60,696 bases of DNA. Source: an uncultured Muribaculaceae bacterium (lineage in GTDB: Bacteria; Bacteroidota; Bacteroidia; Bacteroidales; Muribaculaceae). Shown here in pieces: positions 17,242-26,080 of the stretch. Position 1 is the stretch's first letter. Each line of letters opens with the position of its first letter. The notes beneath the pieces were generated by a model. It made no database searches. It had not been told where the DNA came from and saw only the letters and a program-made list of their open reading frames with translations. The translations under genes and the position numbers were made by a program. The stretch lies in contig CAJTOB010000012.1 in NCBI GenBank assembly GCA_910578035.1, positions 1 to 60,696 on the forward strand, read 5' to 3'.

Positions 17242-18237
17242 ATGAGCGAAAGCGTAAATATTCGACAACTCAATGAGTTGGTAGCTTCGAAGAGTGATTT
17301 TACAGCACTTATAACCCGTGGCATGGATCAGACCATTGTTGGTCAAAAGCATCTTGTGGAAAGTCTTCTTATTGCTATGCTGGCTAACGGCCATGTGCTT
17401 CTTGAAGGAGTTCCCGGCCTTGCCAAGACCCTTGCAATCAAAACTCTTGCTCAGCTCATCGATGCAAAATACAGCCGTATTCAGTTTACACCCGACCTTC
17501 TTCCGGCCGACGTTATCGGTACGATGATATATAGCGTGAAGAACGAAACCTTCCAGGTGAAAAAAGGTCCTATTTTCGCCAATTTCGTTCTTGCCGATGA
17601 AATCAACCGTGCGCCTGCTAAAGTGCAGAGTGCCCTTCTTGAAGCTATGCAGGAACGACAGGTGACAATCGGAGACAATACATTCCCTCTCGACAAGCCC
17701 TTCCTCGTCATGGCAACACAAAACCCGGTAGAGCAGGAAGGTACTTACCCTCTCCCTGAGGCGCAGGTAGACCGATTCCTCATGAAAGTTGTCATCGGAT
17801 ATCCGTCAAAAGATGAGGAGCGTGAGATTATACGCATGAATATAGCCCGGGAGCAGCGTCCGGTAGTGCCTCTGCTCCGTCCGGAAGAAGTGATAGAGGC
17901 TCAGAAAGTTGTAGAGCAGATATACGTCGATGAAAAGATAGAACGCTATATCGTCGATATCGTATTTGCTACACGTACACCTGCTGAATATGGACTTGAA
18001 GACCTTGCATCGTATATCTCATTCGGAGCTTCGCCACGAGCCTCGATTTCGTTGGCTCGTGCTGCGCGCGCATATGCATTCCTGCATCAGCGAGGCTATG
18101 TGATACCCGAAGATGTGATTTCGGTATGTCACGACGTTCTTCGTCATCGTATCGGTCTTACATACGAGGCAGAAGCCAACAACTATACTACAGACCAGAT
18201 TATAACTGAAATCCTTGATAAAGTCCAGGTTCCCTGA
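17242..18237 (+). CDS. MoxR-type AAA+ ATPase of the Bat operon
   Basis: This 331-residue AAA+ protein of the MoxR subfamily has Walker A GVPGLAKT at 56-63, Walker B FVLADE at 115-120, and the MoxR-typical EAMQERQVTIG stretch and sensor ATQNPVEQEGTYPLPEAQVDRF, followed by a C-terminal lid. MoxR ATPases act as chaperones that load or mature proteins with von Willebrand A domains. Here it heads an operon encoding exactly such proteins (DUF58, BatA, BatB). Spacing to the next gene is 6 bases. No signal peptide, so it is cytoplasmic. Typical in every respect. Confidence 0.95.
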   Translation: MSESVNIRQLNELVASKSDFTALITRGMDQTIVGQKHLVESLLIAMLANGHVLLEGVPGLAKTLAIKTLAQLIDAKYSRIQFTPDLLPADVIGTMIYSVKNETFQVKKGPIFANFVLADEINRAPAKVQSALLEAMQERQVTIGDNTFPLDKPFLVMATQNPVEQEGTYPLPEAQVDRFLMKVVIGYPSKDEEREIIRMNIAREQRPVVPLLRPEEVIEAQKVVEQIYVDEKIERYIVDIVFATRTPAEYGLEDLASYISFGASPRASISLARAARAYAFLHQRGYVIPEDVISVCHDVLRHRIGLTYEAEANNYTTDQIITEILDKVQVP

Positions 18238-18243
18238 TAAAAT

Positions 18244-19119
18244 ATGGATTCGAATGAACTTATAAAAAAAGTTCGCAAAATAGAGATTAAGACTCGCGGA
18301 CTGTCGCAAAATATTTTTGCGGGCGAATATCACTCGGCATTCAAAGGTCGAGGCATGATGTTCTCGGAAGTGCGTGAGTATCAGTATGGCGATGACATCC
18401 GTGATATCGACTGGAACGTCACCGCACGTCACAACCATCCATATGTAAAAGTCTACGAAGAAGAGCGCGAACTTACCGTGATGTTGCTGGTCGATGTGTC
18501 GGCAAGCCGGGAATTTGGCGCAGTGGGTGTCGAGAAGCGCGAAATGATAGCAGAGATTGCCGCAACCATCGCTTTCTCTGCTATTCAGAATAACGATAAG
18601 ATTGGCGCCATATTCTTCAGTGACCGAGTGGAAAAATTCATCACGCCGAAAAAAGGCCGTAAACATATTCTTTTCCTTATTCGTGAGTTGCTTGATTTCA
18701 AACCAGACCATCAGGGAACTAATATCGCAGAGGCCGTCCGTTACTTCAGCGATGCGTTGAAAAGGCGATGTACGATGTTCCTGATTTCAGACTTTATAGA
18801 TGAATCGGACTATCGGAAACCGCTCACAGTCGCCGTCAACCGCCATGATGTAATGGCTATTCAGGTCTATGACAGGCGCGACAGCGAATTGCCCGATGTC
18901 GGTCTTATGAGAATCCGAGACCTTGAAACAGGCCAGACCAGGTGGATTGACACTGGGTCGTCGGCAACTCGAAAGGCCTATGGAAAATGGTGGTATAAGC
19001 GACAACAGTCAATGTCGGAAGCTTTAAGAAGCAATCGAGTAGATTATGTTTCGGTGGCAACTGACGAAGATTATGTGAGAGCCTTGATGGGCCTGTTCAA
19101 AAATAGATCAACGGTATGA
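18244..19119 (+). CDS. DUF58 protein with degenerate VWA fold
   Basis: 291 residues. The DUF58 signature is at about 48-60 (YGDDIRDIDWNVTAR), followed by a VWA-like core with a MIDAS-style DVSAS at 84-88 and IGAIFFSDRVEKFI. It has no membrane helix. DUF58 proteins accompany MoxR ATPases, and are thought to be their substrates or partners. Its stop overlaps the next ATG by 4 bases (ATGA), so translation is coupled. This gene is the second member of the standard Bacteroidetes aerotolerance operon. Confidence 0.93.
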   Translation: MDSNELIKKVRKIEIKTRGLSQNIFAGEYHSAFKGRGMMFSEVREYQYGDDIRDIDWNVTARHNHPYVKVYEEERELTVMLLVDVSASREFGAVGVEKREMIAEIAATIAFSAIQNNDKIGAIFFSDRVEKFITPKKGRKHILFLIRELLDFKPDHQGTNIAEAVRYFSDALKRRCTMFLISDFIDESDYRKPLTVAVNRHDVMAIQVYDRRDSELPDVGLMRIRDLETGQTRWIDTGSSATRKAYGKWWYKRQQSMSEALRSNRVDYVSVATDEDYVRALMGLFKNRSTV

Positions 19120-20114
19120 AATCCCATCTGAAATATTTTATATCGGCCGCATTCGGTCTTAGTTGTATTGTCGGACAAGCTCAGCAGGTTTCTGTCAAGG
19201 CCGCTGTCGACAGCATAGACCTTGTTATGGGCGATCGCGCGCATATAACCGTATGCGTCGATGTTCCGTCTCAATTGGAATCGTCGGTGCAATTGGTCGA
19301 TTTTCCGGTGCTCACGCCCGGCGCCGAATATATTCCATTCCATGGGGTTGATGTTGTCGCTTCAGACAGCACAACGACAAGAACAGAAACTGGAGTCCGC
19401 TATAATTTTGATTTTACAATCCAGGCATTTGACCCGGGCACGATAAGCATTCCGCCTTTTGCTGTAGTTCCCGCACAAGGTGCTGATACAGTGAAATCAT
19501 CGGTAATAGCACTCAAGGTCGCTCCTGTTGATGTTGACTCTCTCGAAACGATTCATCCGATGGCAAGCATTGCAAATCCTGCCGTCAAATGGTATGATTA
19601 CTTACCCGACTGGCTGCTCTGGGCTTTGCTTGCAATTGTTCTGATTGCAGCCGGAGTCGCAGCCTTCATCTTGTTGAAGAAACGCAAGATAGCCATTGAG
19701 GAAATCAAGTCAGCTCCAGTTCCTCCATATGATTTGGCAAAACTCCGACTTGAGAAACTTCGTTCGCGCAATCTTGCCGAAAGCGGTCATGAAAAAGAAT
19801 ACTATACCGAACTGGTTGATATTCTGCGCCAGTATCTTCAGGGGCGCTTTGGCATAAATGCAATGGAAATGACGTCGTCGCAGATAGTACGTGCACTACG
19901 CTCAAATCCTGAAACCCGCATGACAGCCGATGAAATGCGAGGAGTACTTTCCGTTGCAGACTTTGTAAAATTCGCGAAAGTGCGTCCTCTGCCCGATGAC
20001 AATGTGAAAGCATTCAACCGTGCCACTAATTTTGTCGATTCGACAAAGCCGGCTCCGGAACCCGAAGTCGAATCTGCATCAACGGACAAATCTCCCGATA
20101 AAACAAGCAAATAA
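19116..20114 (+). CDS. Membrane-anchored BatD/DUF4381-like protein
   Basis: 332 residues. A signal peptide (MKSHLKYFISAAFGLSCIVG) leads to a beta-rich periplasmic domain to about residue 150. One transmembrane helix follows (WLLWALLAIVLIAAGVAAFI, about 168-187), and then a cytoplasmic helical domain with YDLAKLRLEKLRSRNLAESG and EYYTELVDILRQYLQGRFGI, which is the pattern of DUF4381-type Bat operon proteins. The acidic, Pro/Ser-rich tail is disordered. Its layout mirrors BatD (beta domain, TM, helical tail), so the two may be paralogous. Role unknown beyond membership of the operon. Confidence 0.82.
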   Translation: MKSHLKYFISAAFGLSCIVGQAQQVSVKAAVDSIDLVMGDRAHITVCVDVPSQLESSVQLVDFPVLTPGAEYIPFHGVDVVASDSTTTRTETGVRYNFDFTIQAFDPGTISIPPFAVVPAQGADTVKSSVIALKVAPVDVDSLETIHPMASIANPAVKWYDYLPDWLLWALLAIVLIAAGVAAFILLKKRKIAIEEIKSAPVPPYDLAKLRLEKLRSRNLAESGHEKEYYTELVDILRQYLQGRFGINAMEMTSSQIVRALRSNPETRMTADEMRGVLSVADFVKFAKVRPLPDDNVKAFNRATNFVDSTKPAPEPEVESASTDKSPDKTSK

Positions 20115-20122
20115 CAAGACAA

Positions 20123-21109
20123 ATGCATTTTGCACACCCTCATATCCTTTGGCTTTTGCTGCTTCTTATACCGCTGACAGTGTGGTATATTTTGAAGCAG
20201 CGAAATCTTCATGCGACAATGGCTTTGTCGTCGGCTTCGGCGTTCAATTCATTGCCTCGAACTTGGAAACAATATCTCAGACACCTGCTGTTCATACTCA
20301 GACTTGCAACAATAGCATGTGTCATAATCGTCCTCGCCCGGCCTCAGACCCGAGACAGTTGGCGCACGACCTCGACAGAGGGCACCGATATAGTGCTGGC
20401 GCTTGACGTATCGTCGTCGATGCTCGCCCGCGACTTTGAGCCGGACCGTTTTGGTGCAGCCAAGGAAGTTGCGGCCAGATTCATTTCAGGACGAGAGGCC
20501 GACAATATCGGTGTAGTAGTTTTTGCCGGGGAAAGTCTTACGGGAGTTCCGATGACTGTTGACCGCGCCCAGTTGCTATCTTATCTTCAGAACCTCAGAA
20601 TGAACGTTCTTGAGGACGGAACGGCAATCGGCGATGGCATAGCTACGGCTCTCAACCGACTCAAAGAAGGGAAAGCCAAAAGCAAAAGCATAATTCTGCT
20701 GACTGACGGTTCTAATAATACCGGTGTAATCGCACCTGTCACAGCATCTGAGGTCGCCAAAGAATTGGGAGTCAAAATTTATACTATCGGCATCGGAACA
20801 AATGGAAATGCTCCGTATCCCGTTCAGACCCTGACCGGCCGTATCGAATTCCAGCCTCAGCCGGTTGTGATTGACGAGGCCACTCTCCGGACTGTTGCAG
20901 AGAGTACCGGCGGCAAATATTTCCGTGCCACCGGCAACCGCGTGCTTGAAGACGTTTTTTCTGAAATCGATGCTCTTGAGAAGACTCAGATGGATGTACG
21001 TCATTTTTCGCATACGGAAGACAACTATATATTGTGGGCGTGGCTGGCGTTCGGCTTTTTTGCCTTGGAACTTGTGCTGCGCTATACTGTTCTTCGTTCA
21101 ATTCCTTAG
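20123..21109 (+). CDS. batA: BatA, membrane-anchored VWA protein
   Basis: 328 residues with the architecture TM-TM-VWA-TM. Helices lie near 8-24 and 54-71, and a last helix near 300-320. The VWA domain has an intact MIDAS metal site: Asp95-x-Ser97-x-Ser99 (DVSSS), Thr166 (DGTAIGD) and Asp194 (LLTDGSNN). The domain should face the periplasm. Bat proteins were named for Bacteroides aerotolerance, from a B. fragilis mutant; their molecular role is still unsettled. It is followed 10 bases later by the paralogous batB. Confidence 0.93.
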   Translation: MHFAHPHILWLLLLLIPLTVWYILKQRNLHATMALSSASAFNSLPRTWKQYLRHLLFILRLATIACVIIVLARPQTRDSWRTTSTEGTDIVLALDVSSSMLARDFEPDRFGAAKEVAARFISGREADNIGVVVFAGESLTGVPMTVDRAQLLSYLQNLRMNVLEDGTAIGDGIATALNRLKEGKAKSKSIILLTDGSNNTGVIAPVTASEVAKELGVKIYTIGIGTNGNAPYPVQTLTGRIEFQPQPVVIDEATLRTVAESTGGKYFRATGNRVLEDVFSEIDALEKTQMDVRHFSHTEDNYILWAWLAFGFFALELVLRYTVLRSIP

Positions 21110-21118
21110 GATATAGTC

Positions 21119-22144
21119 ATGTTTGATTTCGCAAATCCTACATATCTTTATTTGCTGGCAGCAGTGCCTGTAGGCGTACTGCTCTTCATGGCGGCCCGCG
21201 CTTCACGCCGCGCAAAACTGCGTCGTTTCGGTCGTCTGGCCTCTATAGAGCATCTGATGCCTGACACATCACGCTATACACCGGCGGTAAAACTCACACT
21301 TCAGATGATTGCTCTGGCTGCGCTTGTAATTGTCCTTGCACGTCCGCGTGCGGGTGCAAAAGAACAGCAGGAAGTTTCAGCCGGCATTGAAGTGATGATA
21401 GCTTTCGACGTTTCCAACTCAATGCTTGCATCGTCTACCGACCGCCCCGATGGTGTTTCTCGTCTCGATCGTGCGCGTTTACTACTTGAAAAGCTGGTAG
21501 ACCGTCTGGACAATGACAAGGTCGGATTGGTCGTTTTTGCCGGACAATCTAAAATGCAGTTGCCTCTGACAAGTGATTTCTATACCGCCAAGATGTATCT
21601 CAACGAGCTTTCTCCCAATCAGATTTCATATCAGGGAACATCTATTTCGAGTGCCATTAAGATGGCAATGAACGGTTTTTCTCCGGCCGAGGACATGCAC
21701 AAAGCCATAATCCTCATTACCGATGCTGAAGACCACGAAGGCGAGGCTATCGAAACCGCAAAACTTGCGGCTGAGAATGATATTCAGATAGACGTAATCG
21801 GGCTTGGAACTCCCGGCGGCAATATTCTGCCGGGCTTTGTAGATAATGAAGGCCATCAGGTCGTTACAAAATTGAACGAAGAACTTGCCCGGAAAATTGC
21901 AGAAGCCGGCGATGGCATTTATGTCAACGGGGCTTCTCCGTCGGCCTTGTCAGATCTTAGCGACCAGCTCGATAAATTGCAGAAATCAGAATTCCGCTCG
22001 GTATCATACAAAGCCGGGGCGGAGCAGTTCCCTACATTTGCAGCCATAGCCTTGATATTTCTTCTGATAGACATATTTGTCGTAGACCGCAAAATCAGCT
22101 GGTTGCGTGGCATTAATTTCTTTACTAAGGAGGATACGAAATGA
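21119..22144 (+). CDS. batB: BatB, membrane-anchored VWA protein
   Basis: 341 residues, paralogous to BatA: an N-terminal anchor (LYLLAAVPVGVLLFMAARA), a second helix near 58-75 and a VWA domain with MIDAS motif DVSNS at 97-101, the Thr loop YQGTSISSAI and the Asp loop LITDAEDHEGEA. A C-terminal helix (TFAAIALIFLLIDIFVV) is followed by a short positively charged tail. The 4-base ATGA overlap with batC implies coupled translation. BatA and BatB probably form a hetero-oligomer at the inner membrane; that is an inference from the family. Confidence 0.93.
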   Translation: MFDFANPTYLYLLAAVPVGVLLFMAARASRRAKLRRFGRLASIEHLMPDTSRYTPAVKLTLQMIALAALVIVLARPRAGAKEQQEVSAGIEVMIAFDVSNSMLASSTDRPDGVSRLDRARLLLEKLVDRLDNDKVGLVVFAGQSKMQLPLTSDFYTAKMYLNELSPNQISYQGTSISSAIKMAMNGFSPAEDMHKAIILITDAEDHEGEAIETAKLAAENDIQIDVIGLGTPGGNILPGFVDNEGHQVVTKLNEELARKIAEAGDGIYVNGASPSALSDLSDQLDKLQKSEFRSVSYKAGAEQFPTFAAIALIFLLIDIFVVDRKISWLRGINFFTKEDTK

Positions 22145-22971
22145 AAAAGACGATAGCCTCTGTATTCATTATAGCCGGACTGGCGCTACCAATGTCGGCT
22201 CAGCTTTCTATGCCCGACGCTTCCATGCCGGAGCAAGATGCTACAGCCGACAGCATTGTCGCGTCTCAAACCGAAGAAGCGGTTCAGTCTCATTATTATA
22301 CACCTTCAAAGTCATATAAGGCTGAGCGAAACAGCATTCGCCGCGGGAACAAGCTTTTCAAAGAAGATAAGTTTTATGAGGCTTTGGAAGCTTATGATGA
22401 TGCTATTAAAGAAAATGGAAGTTCAATCCGCGGCAGATATAATAAGGCGGTGACGCTTCTCCAACTTCAGAACGAAGACAACAAAGGCACCGCAGCAGAC
22501 CCGCGAGTGCAGGCTGCAGGCATTTTCAATGAACTTCTTTCTGACGCCAGACAGTTTGACAAAGATATCGCTGAACTGTCGTATTATAATCTCGGAAATA
22601 TGGCATTCAATGACGAACAATATGACCAAAGTATCGAATGCTATAAAAGCGCACTACGCATTAATCCTGACAACATGGAAGCCCGCGAGAATCTGAGACT
22701 TGCCCAGCTAAAAAAGCAGGAACAGGAACAGAATCAGGACAAACAGGATAAGCAGGAAGAAGAACAGAAACAGGACCAGCAGCAACAACAGCAACAACAG
22801 AATCAGGAGCAGCAAGAACAGCAGCCCCAGCAACAAGAGCAGAAGCCTATGACAAACTCTGCCCAACAGATACTGCAGACAATGCAGAACAAGGAAAATG
22901 CAACCAGAAAGAAAGTACAGGCAAAAGAAGAGCCGGCAACAGGACGCCCTCAGCCCGACAAACCCTGGTAA
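22141..22971 (+). CDS. batC: BatC, TPR protein with glutamine-rich tail
   Basis: 276 residues. A signal peptide (about 1-20) is followed by TPR helices at about 60-190 (GNKLFKEDKFYEALEAYDDA; YYNLGNMAFNDEQYDQSIECY). The tail at 188-245 is extremely rich in Gln and charged residues, with a run of eight Gln at 213-220. In the family BatC supplies the periplasmic TPR scaffold for BatA/BatB. The tail is probably unstructured and, being built of CAG/CAA-type codons, may vary in length between strains. The gene is translationally coupled to batB. Confidence 0.9.
   Translation: MKKTIASVFIIAGLALPMSAQLSMPDASMPEQDATADSIVASQTEEAVQSHYYTPSKSYKAERNSIRRGNKLFKEDKFYEALEAYDDAIKENGSSIRGRYNKAVTLLQLQNEDNKGTAADPRVQAAGIFNELLSDARQFDKDIAELSYYNLGNMAFNDEQYDQSIECYKSALRINPDNMEARENLRLAQLKKQEQEQNQDKQDKQEEEQKQDQQQQQQQQNQEQQEQQPQQQEQKPMTNSAQQILQTMQNKENATRKKVQAKEEPATGRPQPDKPW
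22711..22852 (+). repeat. CAG/CAA low-complexity tract inside batC
   Basis: The stretch is dominated by CAG, CAA and GAA codons encoding the Gln/Glu/Lys-rich tail of BatC. It is an imperfect trinucleotide repeat without fixed spacers, so it is neither a CRISPR array nor an operator. Such tracts can change length by slippage. Confidence 0.75.
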
Positions 22972-22986
22972 TAAAATGTTCCGACT

Positions 22987-24798
22987 ATGCAAAAACGTTT
23001 CCTATTTATACTACTGCTCATTGCGACAGCCTTTACAGCTGTGGCCCAACAGCCGTCGTTCTCTCTTGTGCAGCCGCGCAATGTTGTAGAAGGACGAAAT
23101 TTCAGATTAACATTCCGCCTGAGCGACGGCGAGGCCAACCCTCCGTCTGCACCCGAGCTCAACGGTTGTACTCTGCTTTATGGCCCTGCCACATCTACAA
23201 TGCAGAGCACCCAGATAGTCAACGGTCGAATGAGTTCATCGTCATCTATAGACTATTCCTTTACGTATAGGGCTGATAAGGCGGGTACGGTTTCTGTGCC
23301 ATCCGTAACTGTGCAATGCAACGGAAAAGCACTGACTTCGCGTGAGGCAACGTTTCAGATTCTTCCTCCAGACCGCAATTCCACGCCACAGAATGGAGGT
23401 CGTCCTCAGCCCGATGACGTGACTCCGGCTGGAACACCGGCTCAGATTTCAGCCGACGATTTGCTTGTAAGAGTATTCTTTTCAAAAAACTCTGTTTATG
23501 AGCAGGAACCGGTTGTAGCAACTATAAAGGTATATACCAAATACGACATAAGCTCGTTCATGGTAACGACTCAGCCTGTGTTCGAAGGATTTCTTACCGA
23601 AGAATTGCCGGTCAATCTTGAAACATCGATGGAGCACTACAACGGGCAGAACTATCACACGGCAGTTCTCAAACGTCTTTTGCTCTATCCGCAGAAAGCA
23701 GGCACTCTGTCGGTTAATTCAGGAAAATACGATGTGACAATAGTCCAGTACGAACAAGTCAACATGGGATTTTTTGGTACGGCCAGCCGTCCTATAGAGC
23801 GCAATGTGACAACATCATCGAATGCCGCGAGTCTGCAGGTCAAAGCTCTGCCACAGCCCAAGCCGGCGGATTTCTGTGGTGCAGTAGGCTCGTTCTCGGT
23901 TCAGACCATGCTTGAGCCCGAATTGATGCGCACCAACGAAGCCTCGACATACTCCTATATCGTGAAAGGTACAGGTAACATAAAATTTTTGACACCACCG
24001 ACTGTAGACTTCCCCGCGGGTATTGATACATACACGCCAAAAACCGATATTTCGGCCAATATTATAGGGGGGGGAACCAATATGAGCGGTACTTTCAGGA
24101 CTGATTATACAATCGTGCCTCAGGAAGTTGGCAATTTTGTGATAAAAGGTATTCCATTTGTTTATTTCGACATAGAAAGCGGAGCATACAAAACAGCCGA
24201 GGTTCCCGATATGCCTATCAAAGTGCTTCGCGGCAACGGCACTGCCCCTGCTGCAACCCAGACGGCGATAGACGAGAGCATTGATGACATACTTCATATA
24301 CGGCGCACCGACATATCTCGCCAGGCGGCTGAAATTCGATACACATTCCGCTCGCCTCTTTATTGGGCGCTGTATATATTGGCTATTCTTGCTCTTGCCG
24401 GAATCCTTGTTGTTTACCGACGGAATATACGTCTGGAGGCAGATGTGGCAGGACGCCGTCTTGCGAAAGCAGGCAGAGTGGCGTCAAAACGTCTAAAGGA
24501 ATCAAAGGCATATCTCGACGATCATAAGAACGATTTGTTCTATGCCGCTCTGGCTAAAGCCCTCTGGGGATATATCAGCGATAAACTGTCAATAGCACCA
24601 TCGCAGCTGACACGCGACAATGTAGCTGAAAAGTTGGGCTCATACGGCCTTGATAAAGACGCTATAGGAGAGGTGCTCGATGTTCTTGACCGTTGCGAAA
24701 TGGCTCGCTTCACGCCTAACGACTCCGACACAGAAGCATCAGATATTTATTCAAAAGCGGAAAGCGCTATTAAAAGCATTGAAGACGTAAAGAAATGA
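22987..24798 (+). CDS. batD: BatD
   Basis: 603 residues, the usual BatD size. A signal peptide (MQKRFLFILLLIATAFTAVA) is followed by repeated immunoglobulin-like beta domains to about residue 430 (QPSFSLVQPRNVVEGRNF, FFSKNSVYEQEPVVATIKVY, EASTYSYIVKGTGNIKFLT). A transmembrane helix (LYWALYILAILALAGILVVY, about 458-477) leads to a cytoplasmic helical tail ending in a SxxxxAESAIKSIE pattern. BatD proteins are thought to present BatA/BatB in the periplasm. The gene overlaps batE by 4 bases. A run of eight G at 24067-24074 could be a slippage site; the frame is intact here. Confidence 0.93.
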   Translation: MQKRFLFILLLIATAFTAVAQQPSFSLVQPRNVVEGRNFRLTFRLSDGEANPPSAPELNGCTLLYGPATSTMQSTQIVNGRMSSSSSIDYSFTYRADKAGTVSVPSVTVQCNGKALTSREATFQILPPDRNSTPQNGGRPQPDDVTPAGTPAQISADDLLVRVFFSKNSVYEQEPVVATIKVYTKYDISSFMVTTQPVFEGFLTEELPVNLETSMEHYNGQNYHTAVLKRLLLYPQKAGTLSVNSGKYDVTIVQYEQVNMGFFGTASRPIERNVTTSSNAASLQVKALPQPKPADFCGAVGSFSVQTMLEPELMRTNEASTYSYIVKGTGNIKFLTPPTVDFPAGIDTYTPKTDISANIIGGGTNMSGTFRTDYTIVPQEVGNFVIKGIPFVYFDIESGAYKTAEVPDMPIKVLRGNGTAPAATQTAIDESIDDILHIRRTDISRQAAEIRYTFRSPLYWALYILAILALAGILVVYRRNIRLEADVAGRRLAKAGRVASKRLKESKAYLDDHKNDLFYAALAKALWGYISDKLSIAPSQLTRDNVAEKLGSYGLDKDAIGEVLDVLDRCEMARFTPNDSDTEASDIYSKAESAIKSIEDVKK

Positions 24799-25568
24799 GA
24801 AAGATATTGTCAATAATTCTTCTTTTTGCCGTTTTCGGCGCTAAAGCCATGACATTGGCCGAACAAGCCGACAGCGCATACAATAAGGATGATTACCGTC
24901 TCGCCATTGATTTATATCAGCAGTCACTGAGCCGCGAGGGCGTGAGTGCAGATGTTTACTACAATCTTGGCAATGCCTACTATCGCAGCGACAAGACCGG
25001 CCTTGCCGTGGTCTGCTATGAACGGGCTCTGAAACTTGACCCGACAGATGCTGATGCCCGAACTAATCTTGAGTTTGTGCGTACCCGTATCCAGGACCGT
25101 CCAGAAGACGACTCGGCCTTCCTTGCCAATCTGCACAATTCTATTCTTGGTTCAATGACATCGAATGCGTGGGCATGGACTGCATTTACGCTATTTTTAC
25201 TTTTGCTATGCGCTTCCGCTCTATATATTTTTTCAAGCCGGGTGGCGATGAGAAAAACCGGTTTTTTCAGCGGAATTATTCTCGTGTTTCTATTCGGATA
25301 TTCGCTCTATATAGCGTGGGAAAGCTACTCGTATGCAAATTCTCATGAAGAAGCTGTTGTCACGGCTCCATCTACACAACTCAGCTCAGCGCCGCGAGCA
25401 GCCCGAAATTCAACAGACAAAGTTGTGACAATTCATGAAGGAACCAAAGTTGAAATAATAGATTCCATATCTACTCCCGACGACCCTGTCTCTCCAAAAT
25501 GGTATAACGTCAAAATCAACAATAGCACTAAAGCATGGCTGCGGGCCTCCGACGTCGAAAGAATTTAA
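24795..25568 (+). CDS. batE: BatE, TPR and SH3-like membrane protein
   Basis: 257 residues: a signal or anchor segment (1-19), two or three TPR units (about 20-95: AYNKDDYRLAIDLYQQSL, VYYNLGNAYYRSDKTGLAVVCYERALKLDP), two transmembrane helices (about 125-150 and 158-172), and a C-terminal bacterial SH3 domain (about 205-257: VVTIHEGTKVEIIDSI, WYNVKINNSTKAWLRASDV). SH3 domains of this type often bind peptidoglycan. It is the last gene of the Bat operon; no hairpin terminator is evident downstream. Confidence 0.92.
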   Translation: MRKILSIILLFAVFGAKAMTLAEQADSAYNKDDYRLAIDLYQQSLSREGVSADVYYNLGNAYYRSDKTGLAVVCYERALKLDPTDADARTNLEFVRTRIQDRPEDDSAFLANLHNSILGSMTSNAWAWTAFTLFLLLLCASALYIFSSRVAMRKTGFFSGIILVFLFGYSLYIAWESYSYANSHEEAVVTAPSTQLSSAPRAARNSTDKVVTIHEGTKVEIIDSISTPDDPVSPKWYNVKINNSTKAWLRASDVERI

Positions 25569-25654
25569 TGTACGTCTAAAGCTTGTAGATTAGCGAATTA
25601 AAGCATATTTTAGCAATAATATGTTGTAAAACATATATATTTTTCCCTTTTTTG

Positions 25655-25686
25655 TTTGTTTAGTTGGAAAAATGACATTAATTTAG
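25655..25686 (+). promoter_or_regulatory. Possible promoter of the small HTH gene
   Basis: TTTG at 25655-25658, 20 bases, TAATTTAG at 25679-25686 (one mismatch in the -7 element). The predicted leader is about 45 bases. Confidence 0.45.
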
Positions 25687-25733
25687 CAAACAACAATTAC
25701 AAAAAACAGATACTAACCCTAACTTACCCGAAT

Positions 25734-25991
25734 ATGACCAAGACAATCACCTTCAACGAACTCCGTCGTCTCAAAGACCGCCTTCCCGACGGATCGATGC
25801 ATCAGATTGCAGACAGGCTCAACACCACTGTTCAGACCGTACGCAACTATTTCGGTGGAAGCAACTATGATTTCGGCAAGAACTGTGGTGTCCACATTGA
25901 ACCGGGTCCTGACGGTGGCATCGTAGTGCTCGATGACAGCACAATCTACGACATGGCCGTCGAAATCCTTCAGAGCCAGGAAGAACAATAA
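25734..25991 (+). CDS. Small helix-turn-helix DNA-binding protein
   Basis: 85 residues starting MTKTITFNELRRLKDRLPDG. An HTH is visible at about residues 21-42 (MHQIADRLNTTVQTVRNYFGG), followed by a short beta-rich tail with HIEPGPDGGIVVLDDSTI. I chose the ATG at 25734, since a farther in-frame start would include the promoter. I recall very similar short proteins as a conserved, uncharacterised DNA-binding family in Bacteroidales. The small size and solitary HTH suggest a regulator or nucleoid-like protein. An 11-bp hairpin follows 26 bases after its stop. The codon bias resembles the highly expressed fba and tpiA genes, hinting at abundance. Confidence 0.82.
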   Translation: MTKTITFNELRRLKDRLPDGSMHQIADRLNTTVQTVRNYFGGSNYDFGKNCGVHIEPGPDGGIVVLDDSTIYDMAVEILQSQEEQ

Positions 25992-26016
25992 TCGGTAAAA
26001 AAACAATCGAAAAAAT

Positions 26017-26062
26017 GGAGCCGGAGCAGGGTAGTGCAAAGCATGCCTGATGCTCCGGCTCT
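26017..26062. terminator. Hairpin between the HTH and stress-protein genes
   Basis: GAGCCGGAGCA (26018-26028) pairs with TGCTCCGGCTC (26051-26061), an 11-bp perfect stem with a 22-base loop. There is no T run on the plus side (GTTAATT follows). The other side is A-rich, so on the minus strand it reads as hairpin plus T run. It may attenuate transcription into the downstream gene. Confidence 0.6.
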
Positions 26063-26080
26063 GTTAATTATCGGACAACT

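Noticed and set aside
22711..22852. Repeat tract that could be taken for CRISPR or iterons
   Set aside because: The units are CAG/CAA codons of irregular length with no spacers, coding for the BatC tail.
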